Positions 26,145 through 35,554 are shown, counted from the stretch's first letter. The stretch: DNA of 64,000 bases from Telluribacter sp035998675 (GCF_035998675.1 NZ_DASYHI010000007.1:62001-126000), one strand, 5' to 3'. Numbers and translations: made by a program. Notes: generated by a model from the letters alone, not told the origin.

Positions 26145-26777
26145 ATGATTAGCTGTAAGCTGATAAATAAAGTACTCCTTTCTTTATTTTTTTGTACCGT
26201 ACTTTTTCAGGTCCCGGCCCGGGGACAGGCTATTGTGTATGATATTCTATTGGCTGGGCGGGATGTGGGTGAATTGAAAATTTCCCCGGCGGTGGGAGGA
26301 AGTAGCAACGAAAGTTTCCGGGTAGAGGGAGCCATCAGTACCTTATTTTATGATGTGGTTTATAAAGGTGAAAACCAGTTTGAAAGAGGCGTACTCAAGA
26401 CATCCATGTCCAGCCAGGAGGTGAATGGCAAACTGAAAGAAAGGACCAAAACGTACCAGACCAATGATAGCTACCAGGTTATATTTGCCGATGCCAAATC
26501 CAGCACCCGGAAAAACCCGCCCCTTCCTTCCTTGATTAACCATACCGTTACCAGCTTGTATTATCACGAGCCCATCAATTTTCGACAGGTGTACTCCGAA
26601 CGATTTGCCCGAATGTGCCCAATCAGGAAAGTTGCTACCAGTTCTTACGAGGTAGTTATGCCGGATGGGAAGAAGGCCACTTACCACTACACCCAGGGCC
26701 GTTGCCACGAAGTAGAGTCAGAGATTATCGGCATCGGTCTGGTTTTTAAGCTTCGCCCGGACAGCCTCCGCCGGTAG
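26145..26777 (+). CDS. DUF6134-family exported protein
   Basis: 210-residue protein with a signal peptide (1-28, ends ARGQA). The pattern IVYDILLAGRDVGELKISP (about 29-47), then FYDVVYKGENQFERGVLKTS, MPDGKKATYHYTQGRCHEVE and a final GLVFKLRPD, matches DUF6134, a lipocalin-like beta-rich family of Bacteroidota whose function is not known. One gene, convergent with the TlpA lipoprotein gene. Confidence 0.78.
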   Translation: MISCKLINKVLLSLFFCTVLFQVPARGQAIVYDILLAGRDVGELKISPAVGGSSNESFRVEGAISTLFYDVVYKGENQFERGVLKTSMSSQEVNGKLKERTKTYQTNDSYQVIFADAKSSTRKNPPLPSLINHTVTSLYYHEPINFRQVYSERFARMCPIRKVATSSYEVVMPDGKKATYHYTQGRCHEVESEIIGIGLVFKLRPDSLRR

Positions 26778-26932
26778 TTTTTTCAAATTATATTTTAAAT
26801 CACTTTTGTCCACCCTGGTTGACAATCAGTACGGTCCCGGCTGGGTGTCTGACTGTGTTTGCATTTAAAACGCTATCCAAATCAGGCTGGGCCTTGAGAG
26901 TTGAGTCGATATTTAGATAAAGCTTAATCCAC

Positions 26933-28513
26933 TTACGGTCGGTCGGCCAGTTGGGTGAGGAGCAGGCCTATGTCGCTGCTTTCCACCCTGGGTGCGTTGG
27001 CGTAGGTGAGCCTTCCGGTTTTGTCAAATATCATGTAACGGGGAATTTCGTTCAGCTTGTGTTTCCTGAGGAACTCGGAAGCTTTGTGGTTTACCACCAG
27101 GTAGTTTTCCGGGTACTTATCCAGTTTCTCCTGAGCGCTGGCTGTCAGCCACGGCTTGGTACTATTGTCAATGGAAAGGTACACAAATACCACCTGTTTA
27201 TTTTTAAGTCCCTCCCGCAGACTGGCTGATGCCGGCATCGCATCCCGGCAGGGACCACACCAACTGGCCCAAAAGTCCAGGTAGATAACCTTGCCCGCGT
27301 GCCGTTTTTTGATTTCATCCAGTGTAAGTTTGTTGCCTTTTGAGTCGGCCAGTACTACCGAGCCTGTTTCATTGCGGCTACTGTCCAGATCAAGGGCAAA
27401 CTCCTCCCGCAGGGAATGGGTCAGGGAGGTATCTTTTACCAGGGTCTCGTACTGCTTGAAGTAAGCCAGGAAGTCCTCGTGGGGGTAGTAGTGCCGGATG
27501 CGCCTGACCTCGCGGGCCAGCAGGTAAGCCCGGTCATGTTCGGGAAACAGGGCAGAAGTAGCTACCTGCGCAAAAACCTGCTTCCGGTCCCGGTTTGAGC
27601 CATCCATTAACTCCTTATACGCTGCCCTCTGGACAATGTATTTCTCCGCCACGGCCTCCACGAGCTGGCGGTGGTACGGCTCCGGGTAGCCATACTCGTT
27701 GGTTCGGTAATTGTTGAGAAAACTACCAATCGTCGGCTCAGGTACCTTATCAGTTTCCATGTCGATCAGGTGGAGCAGGTGCTGAACCTTGGTTTTGTGG
27801 TACTTATAGGGTACTTCAGCTATTTCATCTCTGGCTTTTAGCGAATCCAGCAATTGATCTTCCTTCTGTAAGTACTCCAAGGCGTCCGTGTACATGGCTT
27901 TTTTGAGTGGAGGTAAAAACCTGTCGTTTCTTTCCAGTTTTTGTTGCTGGGTAAGGCGCTTACTTTCTGCCATCATCGTCTTGCTGGATAATAATCCCGT
28001 TGCAAAAAAATGAATTGCCCCCAGATAGCTACCCAGGGATGAGTATTGCCCACACTGGAAATAATCCCGGACCAGCTGTTCAATACTGTGGTCGTAAGGG
28101 CGGGTAGTGCGGTTCAGGACGGTGAGGTGGGGACGTCCCAGCCGGTATTCAATCTGGACGGAGTCCCCCTTTTGGAGCAGGTACTCGTTGTAGTCCAGGT
28201 AGTTGGATTTGTGGCGCAGGACCAGGTACTTCTCTTTGAGTGGGAGTATTAGTGGTTGTGGTACCTGACCGGGCTTCATTTCAATATGTTCCTGCTCCGT
28301 CCCCCAGTACAGGGAAATGAGCCGGTCATTACGTAGCCACATTTTTTCGGTGTGGTGAAAATAGTTATCAATGTCCGGCTTATTTTTGAACGTAACTACA
28401 ATTGTATCCACCGTGACTTCTTCAGTATCGGAAACCCCGGGGGCTTCCTGCTGGTGGGTACAGCCCATCGAAAGGGCCAATATGCAGAGCAAAAGGAAAG
28501 ATAGTGATTTCAT
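26933..28513 (-). CDS. TlpA-like thioredoxin-domain lipoprotein
   Basis: 526-residue envelope protein. A lipobox LALSMGC puts the lipid on C18. Residues about 30-380 are a helical domain of unknown role common in Bacteroidota TlpA lipoproteins. Residues about 385-526 form a TlpA/ResA thioredoxin fold with active site WCGPC (C419, C422) and the cis-Pro segment NEIPRYMIFDKTG. It probably reduces or rearranges disulfides in the periplasm. The small frameshifted lipoprotein gene lies 130 bases upstream on the same strand. Confidence 0.88.
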   Translation of the reverse strand: MKSLSFLLLCILALSMGCTHQQEAPGVSDTEEVTVDTIVVTFKNKPDIDNYFHHTEKMWLRNDRLISLYWGTEQEHIEMKPGQVPQPLILPLKEKYLVLRHKSNYLDYNEYLLQKGDSVQIEYRLGRPHLTVLNRTTRPYDHSIEQLVRDYFQCGQYSSLGSYLGAIHFFATGLLSSKTMMAESKRLTQQQKLERNDRFLPPLKKAMYTDALEYLQKEDQLLDSLKARDEIAEVPYKYHKTKVQHLLHLIDMETDKVPEPTIGSFLNNYRTNEYGYPEPYHRQLVEAVAEKYIVQRAAYKELMDGSNRDRKQVFAQVATSALFPEHDRAYLLAREVRRIRHYYPHEDFLAYFKQYETLVKDTSLTHSLREEFALDLDSSRNETGSVVLADSKGNKLTLDEIKKRHAGKVIYLDFWASWCGPCRDAMPASASLREGLKNKQVVFVYLSIDNSTKPWLTASAQEKLDKYPENYLVVNHKASEFLRKHKLNEIPRYMIFDKTGRLTYANAPRVESSDIGLLLTQLADRP

Positions 28514-28643
28514 AGGGTAGCGGTTTAGGTAGATGCAAGTTGAATTTAGTTAGGTATCGATTTACCTACTTCAAAAAATATCCTCCGAATTGGCTGGATA
28601 ACAACTGAGGTTACTTTACCCAGTTTGTTACCTAACAAGTTGA

Positions 28644-29201
28644 CTATTCCTCGAAATCAATTGCTTCGAGCTTCCAGATTACCTTCTCCTTGCTCCTGCC
28701 CGCACTGAACGGGCTGCGGTTCCAGCCGGAGATTTTCTTTTCCAACGTACTCACAACTTCGGTTCGGGTTTTCCGGGGCAGAAGTGGTTCTTTGAACGTG
28801 AACGATAGGGGCAGTACAGTACCTCCGGTAGCGGTAAATTGCTGTAGATAGCCACTGATAGCCTTTACCTTTCGGCCTGATTTATTGCTGATAGCAATAG
28901 AGTAGTGGAACTGAACAATGGAGTCGGTATACTGGGCTGTAATTTCCCGCAGACTTACGTCCACTACTTTTGGTAGTTCTTCGCTTCGCTTTCGATTTTC
29001 CTCCTCTTCCAGTTCTGCCTGCGACTCCACCCTGACCCGACGGGTCTTGTCCTGTATATCCCAAAGCTGATACAGCTCCAAAATGTCACGGTAGGTTTTT
29101 CCGTCCAGTTTTTCTTCCGTAAACGCCACCACAAGCAGGTACTGTTTGATGCCTTTGTAGGCCGTGGAGTCGGGACTGTCCATTCTCAGAATATCCTGCA
29201 T
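28644..29201 (-). CDS. Hypothetical protein, probably a lipoprotein broken by a frameshift in its signal region
   Basis: 185 residues from the first in-frame ATG; no family recognised. It has a charged helix (residues about 60-75, AELEEEENRKRSEE) and a beta-rich second half. The same frame upstream of the ATG still reads like protein (CIPTDPLDRLYREETLAID) but has no start codon, only a stop. An ATG at 29286 in another frame opens with MNNLLLTLLLH, a typical lipoprotein signal, and would join this reading at a Cys if one base were removed near 29250-29265. So the real gene is probably 28644-29286 with a single-base indel, either true decay or a sequence error. Confidence 0.6.
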   Translation of the reverse strand: MQDILRMDSPDSTAYKGIKQYLLVVAFTEEKLDGKTYRDILELYQLWDIQDKTRRVRVESQAELEEEENRKRSEELPKVVDVSLREITAQYTDSIVQFHYSIAISNKSGRKVKAISGYLQQFTATGGTVLPLSFTFKEPLLPRKTRTEVVSTLEKKISGWNRSPFSAGRSKEKVIWKLEAIDFEE

Positions 29202-29363
29202 ATCAATAGCCAGGGTTTCTTCCCTGTAAAGACGGTCCAGCGGGTCGGTTGGAATGCAGGAGTAGTGTCAGGAGCAGGTTGTTCATGGGGTGTGGACGTT
29301 GCTAATGCAAAGTAGAAAATAAATTTTCAATATAAAAGAAAATTGAATATTTTTAGGCTAGTG

Positions 29364-29396
29364 TTTGCATTTTAACTAATCTGTTAGTTAAATTTA
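29364..29396 (+). promoter_or_regulatory. Promoter with operator-like inverted repeat before the barrel/GLPGLI genes
   Basis: TTTG at 29364-29367, a 21-base spacer and TAAATTTA at 29389-29396 fit the Bacteroidota promoter (TTG...TAnnTTTG). Inside, TTTAACTAA (29371-29379) and TTAGTTAAA (29384-29392) are exact inverted repeats with a 4-base centre, overlapping the -7 element; a repressor bound there would block transcription. Confidence 0.5.
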
Positions 29397-29480
29397 AGAA
29401 AAATTAACATTGCCCATTGCAACGAATAGCATTTTAATTCAGTCCTTTACACATTCTCTACCACTCTAAACCATCCACTC

Positions 29481-32312
29481 TTGAAAAAACTTCTCCTTTT
29501 CCTGGCCTTATGTACCATAAGCGGGATCACCCAGGCGCAAAACACCGGACGTTTCAGTATTAAAGGTACTGTGGTAGATACGGCCGAGGTCAAAATGCCT
29601 TTTGCGACGGTCATGTTGCTGTTGCCGCAGGATTCGTCTCTGGTCAACTACGGCCGCACCAACGACGACGGAATACTCGAGTTCAAAAATCTGAAACGCG
29701 GTAAGTACCTGCTGAAAGTTAACTACGTAGGCTACCTGCCCTACCAGATGGAAGTTGAACCGGCCGAAGGCCCGGTGACTGACATTGGGAAAATTCAGAT
29801 GAAAATTCTAAATCAGGATTTGTTCGAAGTGGTTATCAAAACCGCCCGAGCACCACTCAGTATCCGGGGCGATACGGTGGAGTACAACGCGGCTTCGTTT
29901 AAGGTACCTCCGGGCTCTACGGTGGAGGACCTGCTGCGACGACTGCCAGGTATGCAAATTGAGCAGGACGGTAGCATCAGGGCGCAGGGGCAGGAGGTTA
30001 AGCGGGTAACGGTAGACGGCAAGCGGTTTTTTGGGGATGACCCCAAAATGGCGACCAAAAACCTCCCCGCCGAGGCTATTTCTAAGGTACAGGTATTTAA
30101 TGATAAGTCGGAGCAGTCGCGGATAACCGGGGTAGACGACGGGAAGCAGGAAAAAACGGTCAATCTTGAATTAAAGGACAGCCACAAAAAGGGAGGTTTC
30201 GGGAAAGCGACCGTGGGCGTAGGTACCGATTCGCGCGCCGAAGCCAAAGTGAGCTACAACCGCTTCAACGATAAGCAACAATTTGCGCTCTTTGGATTGG
30301 GTAATAATACCAACCAGAGTGGTATGTCCTGGGACGACTTCCAGGATTTCCGGGGGAGCCAGTCGTTTAACTGGGGCGACGATGGCGATTTTGGCTTTAA
30401 TAGTGGGGGGGGAATCCGGTTTATCAGTTTTGGGGGCGACGACGAGGAAAGCCTGACCATTCAGGCGGGTCGGGGAGGTCAGGACCGGGGCTTTACCAAG
30501 AACTTCGCCGGTGGGGCCAACTACAACTACGATACCAAGAAAACCAAATTCAGCAGTAGCTACTTCTACAACCAGACCGACCAGACCCTCGACGCTTTTT
30601 CGAGCCGGGAAAACTTTCTTAATAGTACTTCCTTCCTGAGCCAGGACGATAACCTTCGTCTTAACTTCAACGGAAACCACCGGGGTAGTCTGCGCTTTGA
30701 AAAAACCATTGATTCCCTGAATACCCTCATTGTAATAAGCAATTCCCGAATGGGGCGGGGTGATAGCCGGTACAGTAGTTTACAGCAATTTTTCCGGCCC
30801 GGTATGGTGCTGACCAACCAGTCGGTCATTAACAACGCCAACCGGTTTAATTCGTTTGCCATGGGCAATACGGCCATTTACCGGCATAAATTCAGAAAGA
30901 AAGGACGCAACTTTGCGGCCAGTATGGGGTATAACATCAATAACTCCGAAGGCGACGCCGACCAGCGTTCGGTCAACGAATTCTTCCAGACTACCAACCC
31001 CGGTGCCGAGCTGATTACCATTGACCAGAATAACCAGACTATTAGCTCCCGTACCCAATTAAAAGGTAGCTTGCTGTTTGTGGAGCCGTTCGCCAAGAAA
31101 TTCTTCCTGGAGACGTTTTATAATTTCAGTCTTCGCAACGACGAGGTAGACCGGGATGTATTTGACCGCCGGTCAGAAAACGAAATCCGAAATGAGCAAC
31201 TTAGCCGGTATTATACCAACCAGTTTGTGTATAATCGCCTGGGTAGTAGTGTCCGGTACTCCTTCAACGGCCTGAACCTGACCGTGGGGCTGGCGGCGAT
31301 TCAGTTTGATCTGAAGGGGAAATTTGCCAGTGACCAAACCAAGACCGAGTTTGGCCGGGTTGACCGGAAGTTTTTTACCTGGTCACCTAATGTGTCGCTT
31401 AACTATGACCTGAAGAACAACCGGTACTTACACGCCGGCTATAACCTGAATGTGAACGAGCCGAATATCCGGGATTTGCAACCCATCATAGACAACAGCA
31501 ATCCTCTGTTTATCCGGGAAGGTAATCCGAACCTGATTCCCGAATCAAATCATAGCATCAATGCTGGTTTCAACTACTTTAATCCGGGCAGTTTTACCCA
31601 GTTGTACATTGGCTTGAATTACAATTATTCTAACGATCAGATTGTATACACGCAGATTGTGGATGAGAATTTCATTACCCGTACCCGGCCCATTAACATA
31701 TCGGGAGGAGAAAGGTATGGCTCTTACATGGGAGTCGGGTTTCCGCTGAAGAAAACCAAGGCTACCATAAACTTCAACGGGAGCGTGAATTTGTCCAGCA
31801 ACCTGACCTATATCAATACAATCCTGAACGAAACCAATTCCAATGGTTATTATTTTGGCGTTCGCCTGGACCTGACCCCCAGCGATAAGTTTACGTTGTA
31901 TCCAAGTGCCAACTGGAACGTCACCAATACCCGTTATTCGATAAATTCAGCCCAGAACCAGAAGATTGTAAACGGTACCTACGGGGCAGAAACCAACCTG
32001 AAAATGCCCGGTGATATATTCCTGAACGGACGATTTACCTACCGGACGTTTGTGAATCAGCGGTTTGGGTTTGACCAGCGGCAGCCCCTCCTGAACCTGT
32101 CGGTGTACAAGGTAATGTTGAAAAACAAGAAAGGTGAGATACGTTTTACGGCTTACGACGTTTTCAATCAGAACAAAGGTATTTCCCAGTTTGCCAGCCA
32201 GAACTTTGTTTCAACCGAGCAGGTACAGACCCTGGCCCGGTACTTCATGCTGAGCTTTACCTACAACATGCGGGGGGTAACGGGTACCGTGCGCCGTCGG
32301 GGATACTTTTAA
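29481..32312 (+). CDS. Outer-membrane beta-barrel protein with carboxypeptidase-regulatory-like domain
   Basis: 943-residue outer-membrane protein. The start is TTG at 29481: no ATG lies upstream in frame, and this codon gives a clean signal peptide (MKKLLLFLALCTISGITQAQ). Residues about 25-105 are a CarboxypepD_reg-like Ig fold (FSIKGTVVDTAEVKMPFATV, GKYLLKVNYVGYLPYQ). A plug-like part follows (GSTVEDLLRRLPGMQIEQDG, KRFFGDDPKMATKNLPAEAI, KVQVFNDKSEQ), then a large barrel ending GTVRRRGYF, as in the OMP_b-brl_3 family. It is followed by a GLPGLI gene, a very frequent pairing in Bacteroidota. Cargo unknown; peptide or metal traffic has been suggested for related pairs. Confidence 0.87.
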   Translation: MKKLLLFLALCTISGITQAQNTGRFSIKGTVVDTAEVKMPFATVMLLLPQDSSLVNYGRTNDDGILEFKNLKRGKYLLKVNYVGYLPYQMEVEPAEGPVTDIGKIQMKILNQDLFEVVIKTARAPLSIRGDTVEYNAASFKVPPGSTVEDLLRRLPGMQIEQDGSIRAQGQEVKRVTVDGKRFFGDDPKMATKNLPAEAISKVQVFNDKSEQSRITGVDDGKQEKTVNLELKDSHKKGGFGKATVGVGTDSRAEAKVSYNRFNDKQQFALFGLGNNTNQSGMSWDDFQDFRGSQSFNWGDDGDFGFNSGGGIRFISFGGDDEESLTIQAGRGGQDRGFTKNFAGGANYNYDTKKTKFSSSYFYNQTDQTLDAFSSRENFLNSTSFLSQDDNLRLNFNGNHRGSLRFEKTIDSLNTLIVISNSRMGRGDSRYSSLQQFFRPGMVLTNQSVINNANRFNSFAMGNTAIYRHKFRKKGRNFAASMGYNINNSEGDADQRSVNEFFQTTNPGAELITIDQNNQTISSRTQLKGSLLFVEPFAKKFFLETFYNFSLRNDEVDRDVFDRRSENEIRNEQLSRYYTNQFVYNRLGSSVRYSFNGLNLTVGLAAIQFDLKGKFASDQTKTEFGRVDRKFFTWSPNVSLNYDLKNNRYLHAGYNLNVNEPNIRDLQPIIDNSNPLFIREGNPNLIPESNHSINAGFNYFNPGSFTQLYIGLNYNYSNDQIVYTQIVDENFITRTRPINISGGERYGSYMGVGFPLKKTKATINFNGSVNLSSNLTYINTILNETNSNGYYFGVRLDLTPSDKFTLYPSANWNVTNTRYSINSAQNQKIVNGTYGAETNLKMPGDIFLNGRFTYRTFVNQRFGFDQRQPLLNLSVYKVMLKNKKGEIRFTAYDVFNQNKGISQFASQNFVSTEQVQTLARYFMLSFTYNMRGVTGTVRRRGYF

Positions 32313-32316
32313 TAAT

Positions 32317-32344
32317 GAATGAGTGAAAGAGCGATTGAGTGAAT
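32317..32344 (+). repeat. Short interspersed repeat, copy B
   Basis: A 28-base unit 4 bases after the barrel gene stop, identical at 24 of 28 positions to the unit at 23929-23956. Confidence 0.55.
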
Positions 32345-32451
32345 CAGCAGTCGTCGAGCCGTATTCAGAGAATATTGTGTTTGAAGCTCCCATAAACGGG
32401 TATAAAACAATTTAAAGCTAACCTAACAGCTATCACCTACCACCTAAAACA

Positions 32452-33198
32452 ATGAACTACCTACGCATACTACTACTGGTGCTGCTGACCGTACCCTCCT
32501 GGGCGCAGAAAATGGAAGGAACCGTTACCTACGAGCGGGTACAGTACTGGACAAAAATTGCCTCGCGACTTACCTTTTTGAGTCAGGAAGAAAAAGACCG
32601 GATGAAAATGACCTGGGCTAATGATGATGAGTGGAAGGTAAAAATGAAACTAAACTTTACCCCTACCCAGAGTAAGTACACCTACTTCAATACCCAGGGG
32701 CAAACCGAAGATGGAAGCTACTCCTGGCGGCAGGATGAATACGAGATTTACCGTGATTTTGAAAAAGAACGAAAAACGGAAATTATCGAAATGCTGGGCC
32801 GGACGTATATCGTAGAGGATTCGCTGCAGGTACCCCACTGGAAAATAATGAACCAGATCAAGGATATCAGCGGACATGTGTGCATGATGGCCGTGACCGA
32901 AGACACCATCCGCAATCAGAAAATTGTGGCCTGGTTTGCCGATGATATCCCCGTTCAGGCTGGTCCCGAGCGGTACTTTGGTTTGCCGGGGCTAATTATG
33001 GAGCTGAATATCAACGATGGTGACGTAATCATTTCGGCCATCAACGTGGAAATGAAACCGGTGGAAGAGGAGGTAAAGTTGCCCAAAAAACTGAAAGGAA
33101 GAAAAGTGACTGATGCCGAATACGACCGGATTATTACCACCCACATCAAGGACAGCATGAAATCGCACCGGAATCCTTATTGGGCTATTCGCTATTGA
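32452..33198 (+). CDS. GLPGLI-family exported protein
   Basis: 248-residue secreted protein with a signal peptide (1-18, ends SWAQ). It carries the family signature: ERYFGLPGLIMELNINDG at about residues 175-192, preceded by AWFADDIPV. The opening MEGTVTYERVQYW is typical too. GLPGLI proteins have no known biochemical role; they are usually coded beside a barrel with a carboxypeptidase-regulatory-like domain, exactly as here (139 bases downstream of it), suggesting a joint surface function. A strong terminator follows the gene. Confidence 0.9.
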   Translation: MNYLRILLLVLLTVPSWAQKMEGTVTYERVQYWTKIASRLTFLSQEEKDRMKMTWANDDEWKVKMKLNFTPTQSKYTYFNTQGQTEDGSYSWRQDEYEIYRDFEKERKTEIIEMLGRTYIVEDSLQVPHWKIMNQIKDISGHVCMMAVTEDTIRNQKIVAWFADDIPVQAGPERYFGLPGLIMELNINDGDVIISAINVEMKPVEEEVKLPKKLKGRKVTDAEYDRIITTHIKDSMKSHRNPYWAIRY

Positions 33199-33216
33199 TT
33201 GAACTATTATTCCCCC

Positions 33217-33257
33217 AACAAAGGCGGGTACTCCACGGGGTACCCGCCTTTGTTTTT
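33217..33257 (+). terminator. Intrinsic terminator after the GLPGLI gene
   Basis: AACAAAGGCGGGTA (33217-33230) pairs with TACCCGCCTTTGTT (33241-33254), then T residues. It starts 18 bases behind the stop. Confidence 0.85.
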
Positions 33258-33663
33258 GCTAATGTGACCGATGCTGCCAAAAATATTTCATACGATATAT
33301 AAAAAAATATAGATAGTTATTCTTAATATTGGCTGAATTACAAAATTTCATACTCCTCCTCTAAGCCTTGGTACCTGGATATATCGTCCATTGTAGAGAT
33401 CCATGGCAGGCAGTTAACAGGCCAACACACACCTAAGAAAGAAATCTTACCCATCCTCTCAGTTAGAAATTTCCGGTCACTCCTTATCAGAAATTAAGGC
33501 CAAAGCCTTTATGTACTTTTGAGAAAAGCTTAAAAGCTAATGCCTCAATATGCCTCACCTATATGGTTTTGGGGTGTGAGGCTAAGGGGAGGCAGTTTGG
33601 TAAAGTGGATAGTGATTACGTAGGATTTTTGTTAAAACATTTTGGTTTTTAGCATTAGAGGGG
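33258..33663. other. Intergenic region, 406 bases, AT-rich
   Basis: No coding frame was recognised. A weak hairpin GCCTCACC...GGTGTGAGGC lies near 33550-33580. The region presumably carries the promoter of the membrane protein at 33664. Confidence 0.4.
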
Positions 33664-34830
33664 ATGATTACCAGCACCATATTTGAAACTTTATGTAGGT
33701 GGATTGACCGAAAATCAAACTCGGAAGTTTTTCCATTCCACTTAGCGTTATTTTTAGCCCTTTGTAGTATTTCATTGGCCAAACCGGATTATTACGCTTT
33801 CGATCCCACGTCATTGGATTGGAAGACCGTTCTTTTAAAGTCGGGTGATTTAACAAATTCCCTGCAAAATATTCCTCCCCAGATTTCGGCGGCCAAAAAA
33901 GTTTTTCGGCTTACAGTACCTGCCATTATACGGGTCACTCATCTTTCGCCCTATGGCGTCACCATTTTGCAATATTTTTTGGGCTTTCTCCTGTTAGTTT
34001 ATAGCTATAAGCTTTCCCTGAAAATCTTACACGATAAAATATCAGCCACGTTTGTTGTGGCCGGAATTACCTTTCTGTATTTTGGCCGGACCGGGTTCTA
34101 CGACCTTCAATTCACCTGGTTTGATGTATTCGCCTATTTTTCTATTATCATGGCCCTTTATTGTTCCAATACCCTGGCCATATACTTATTTTCGTTTGTC
34201 GCCGCCTGGACCGACGAACGCGCTTTTCTGGCTTTAGGCATTGTTTTATTCTTTAATCAGCTCAAAGGAATTCCAGCTAACAAGTATCAATCTTGGGAGA
34301 TCATCAGGCCGAAAAAAAAGAGCATAGCCGTATTACTTGCCATTATTTCCTATCTTGTTCTTCGTCTTTATTTAACCCATAGTTTTAATATGCATACGCC
34401 TCGGGCGGGAGCAAATATGGCCGTATTGAGAGAGACCCTGCCCGATATGACAATCGGAATATGGACTTTCCTGGAAGGATTCTGGTTGTTGTTTTTAGTT
34501 GGAACCGTTTATTTAATTAAAGAAAAGAAATATGTTTTTCTGGGAATATTAGCCAGCATATTTACACTTTTTGTTGTGGTTTCCGGCTGCGTTACGGATA
34601 TTACAAGGAGCGGTTCCTACCTGACTCCAGTTATTTTTGTGTTATTGTTGTACCTGAAAAACAGCGTTGAAATAGATAAGATAAGGTACTTGTTATTTAA
34701 CTGTTTTGTAATTTCATTTTTGTTTCCAGCCTTTATTGTCTGTTCAGATTGGGCGGGGATTGGGAGCCACCAACATTCTATTTTTGTTTGGGGACTTATG
34801 CAGCTTTTGGATATCATTGCTCCTTTTTAA
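33664..34830 (+). CDS. Polytopic membrane protein of unknown function
   Basis: 388-residue protein with about eight or nine hydrophobic segments, starting at about residue 25 (FHLALFLALCSIS), then about 100-120, 126-142, 150-175, 178-198, 223-242, 262-284, 288-307, 317-332 and 340-360. No family was recognised; the layout recalls glycosyltransferase-C-like or dolichyl-type membrane enzymes, with a charged AAWTDERAFLALG loop that might be functional, but no diagnostic motif is seen. Base composition is more AT-rich than the neighbours and there are long non-coding flanks on both sides, so a separate origin is possible. Confidence 0.75.
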   Translation: MITSTIFETLCRWIDRKSNSEVFPFHLALFLALCSISLAKPDYYAFDPTSLDWKTVLLKSGDLTNSLQNIPPQISAAKKVFRLTVPAIIRVTHLSPYGVTILQYFLGFLLLVYSYKLSLKILHDKISATFVVAGITFLYFGRTGFYDLQFTWFDVFAYFSIIMALYCSNTLAIYLFSFVAAWTDERAFLALGIVLFFNQLKGIPANKYQSWEIIRPKKKSIAVLLAIISYLVLRLYLTHSFNMHTPRAGANMAVLRETLPDMTIGIWTFLEGFWLLFLVGTVYLIKEKKYVFLGILASIFTLFVVVSGCVTDITRSGSYLTPVIFVLLLYLKNSVEIDKIRYLLFNCFVISFLFPAFIVCSDWAGIGSHQHSIFVWGLMQLLDIIAPF

Positions 34831-35554
34831 ATAAAATGAATTTTGAATAAAGAACCCAAACCCTGCGGGGTGAATCTCCATCCCGGTAGAAGTTTCAGCC
34901 AAAGGGGCTCGGCTGACGGCAGCGGGGGGCGGTACTTTCCCGGTGAGGGTATAGGTAATAATCAATCCTTCATGAGCACAGGTGGATAGGGGAATTCCCG
35001 TTGTCAATTCCATTCTGCCCGATAGGTACCTTTGCAAGAACAAAAATTGCTTTGTAATATTACATTCCGGGGTGCCCGACCTCCTTATCCTTGTGAGAAG
35101 TACTTTTTATCCCCAGGGCCTTCCACCGTACTTAACTTATTTTGGGTCGGTCTGTAGTTTGGGTAAAAGTTTATAGAAATAATTATAAATATATTAGAAA
35201 TTTAACTTCTCAATCGTACTATAAAGTCTAATACGCAGATATTTTTTAAGTAAACGAATGAGTGCCTGAAGTGGTACTATACTGATAATCAGGAAAAAGA
35301 CTGATCTAAAAAATGAACTTTACGGCCAGGATGGCCGTTCCATTATAGGAGTTTTTTAATGTGTTATCAGAAGAAATGTAGGCTAGTTGTGCCACTTATA
35401 CTGTTTATTTCAAGAACGTGTACTAAATTTGCAGCGATTTATAAGTGGGAAAGTCCGGGCAAGTACCAGGTTTGGATAGTCTATACCACTTGATTTCTAA
35501 ATCTTAAAACCATTTTTTCAATCTAATAATTTAATTAAATAACCTCCTATTCCC
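34831..35554. other. Intergenic region, 724 bases
   Basis: The first 250 bases are GC-richer and carry an open minus-strand frame (34744-35043) without recognisable protein character, possibly a gene remnant. The rest is AT-rich. A small hairpin ACGGCC...GGCCGT lies at 35322-35338. A promoter-like TAAATTTG is at 35424. No RNA gene was recognised. Confidence 0.4.
35424..35431 (+). promoter_or_regulatory. Promoter -7-type element for the OmpA-like gene
   Basis: TAAATTTG matches TAnnTTTG exactly. A CTG about 20 bases upstream is a poor -33 partner. It implies a leader of about 115 bases before the start at 35555. Confidence 0.35.

Noticed and set aside
34744..35043. 99-codon minus-strand frame overlapping the end of the membrane protein gene
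   Set aside because: No recognisable protein features, no spacing for a start, and it overlaps a real gene; at most a remnant.
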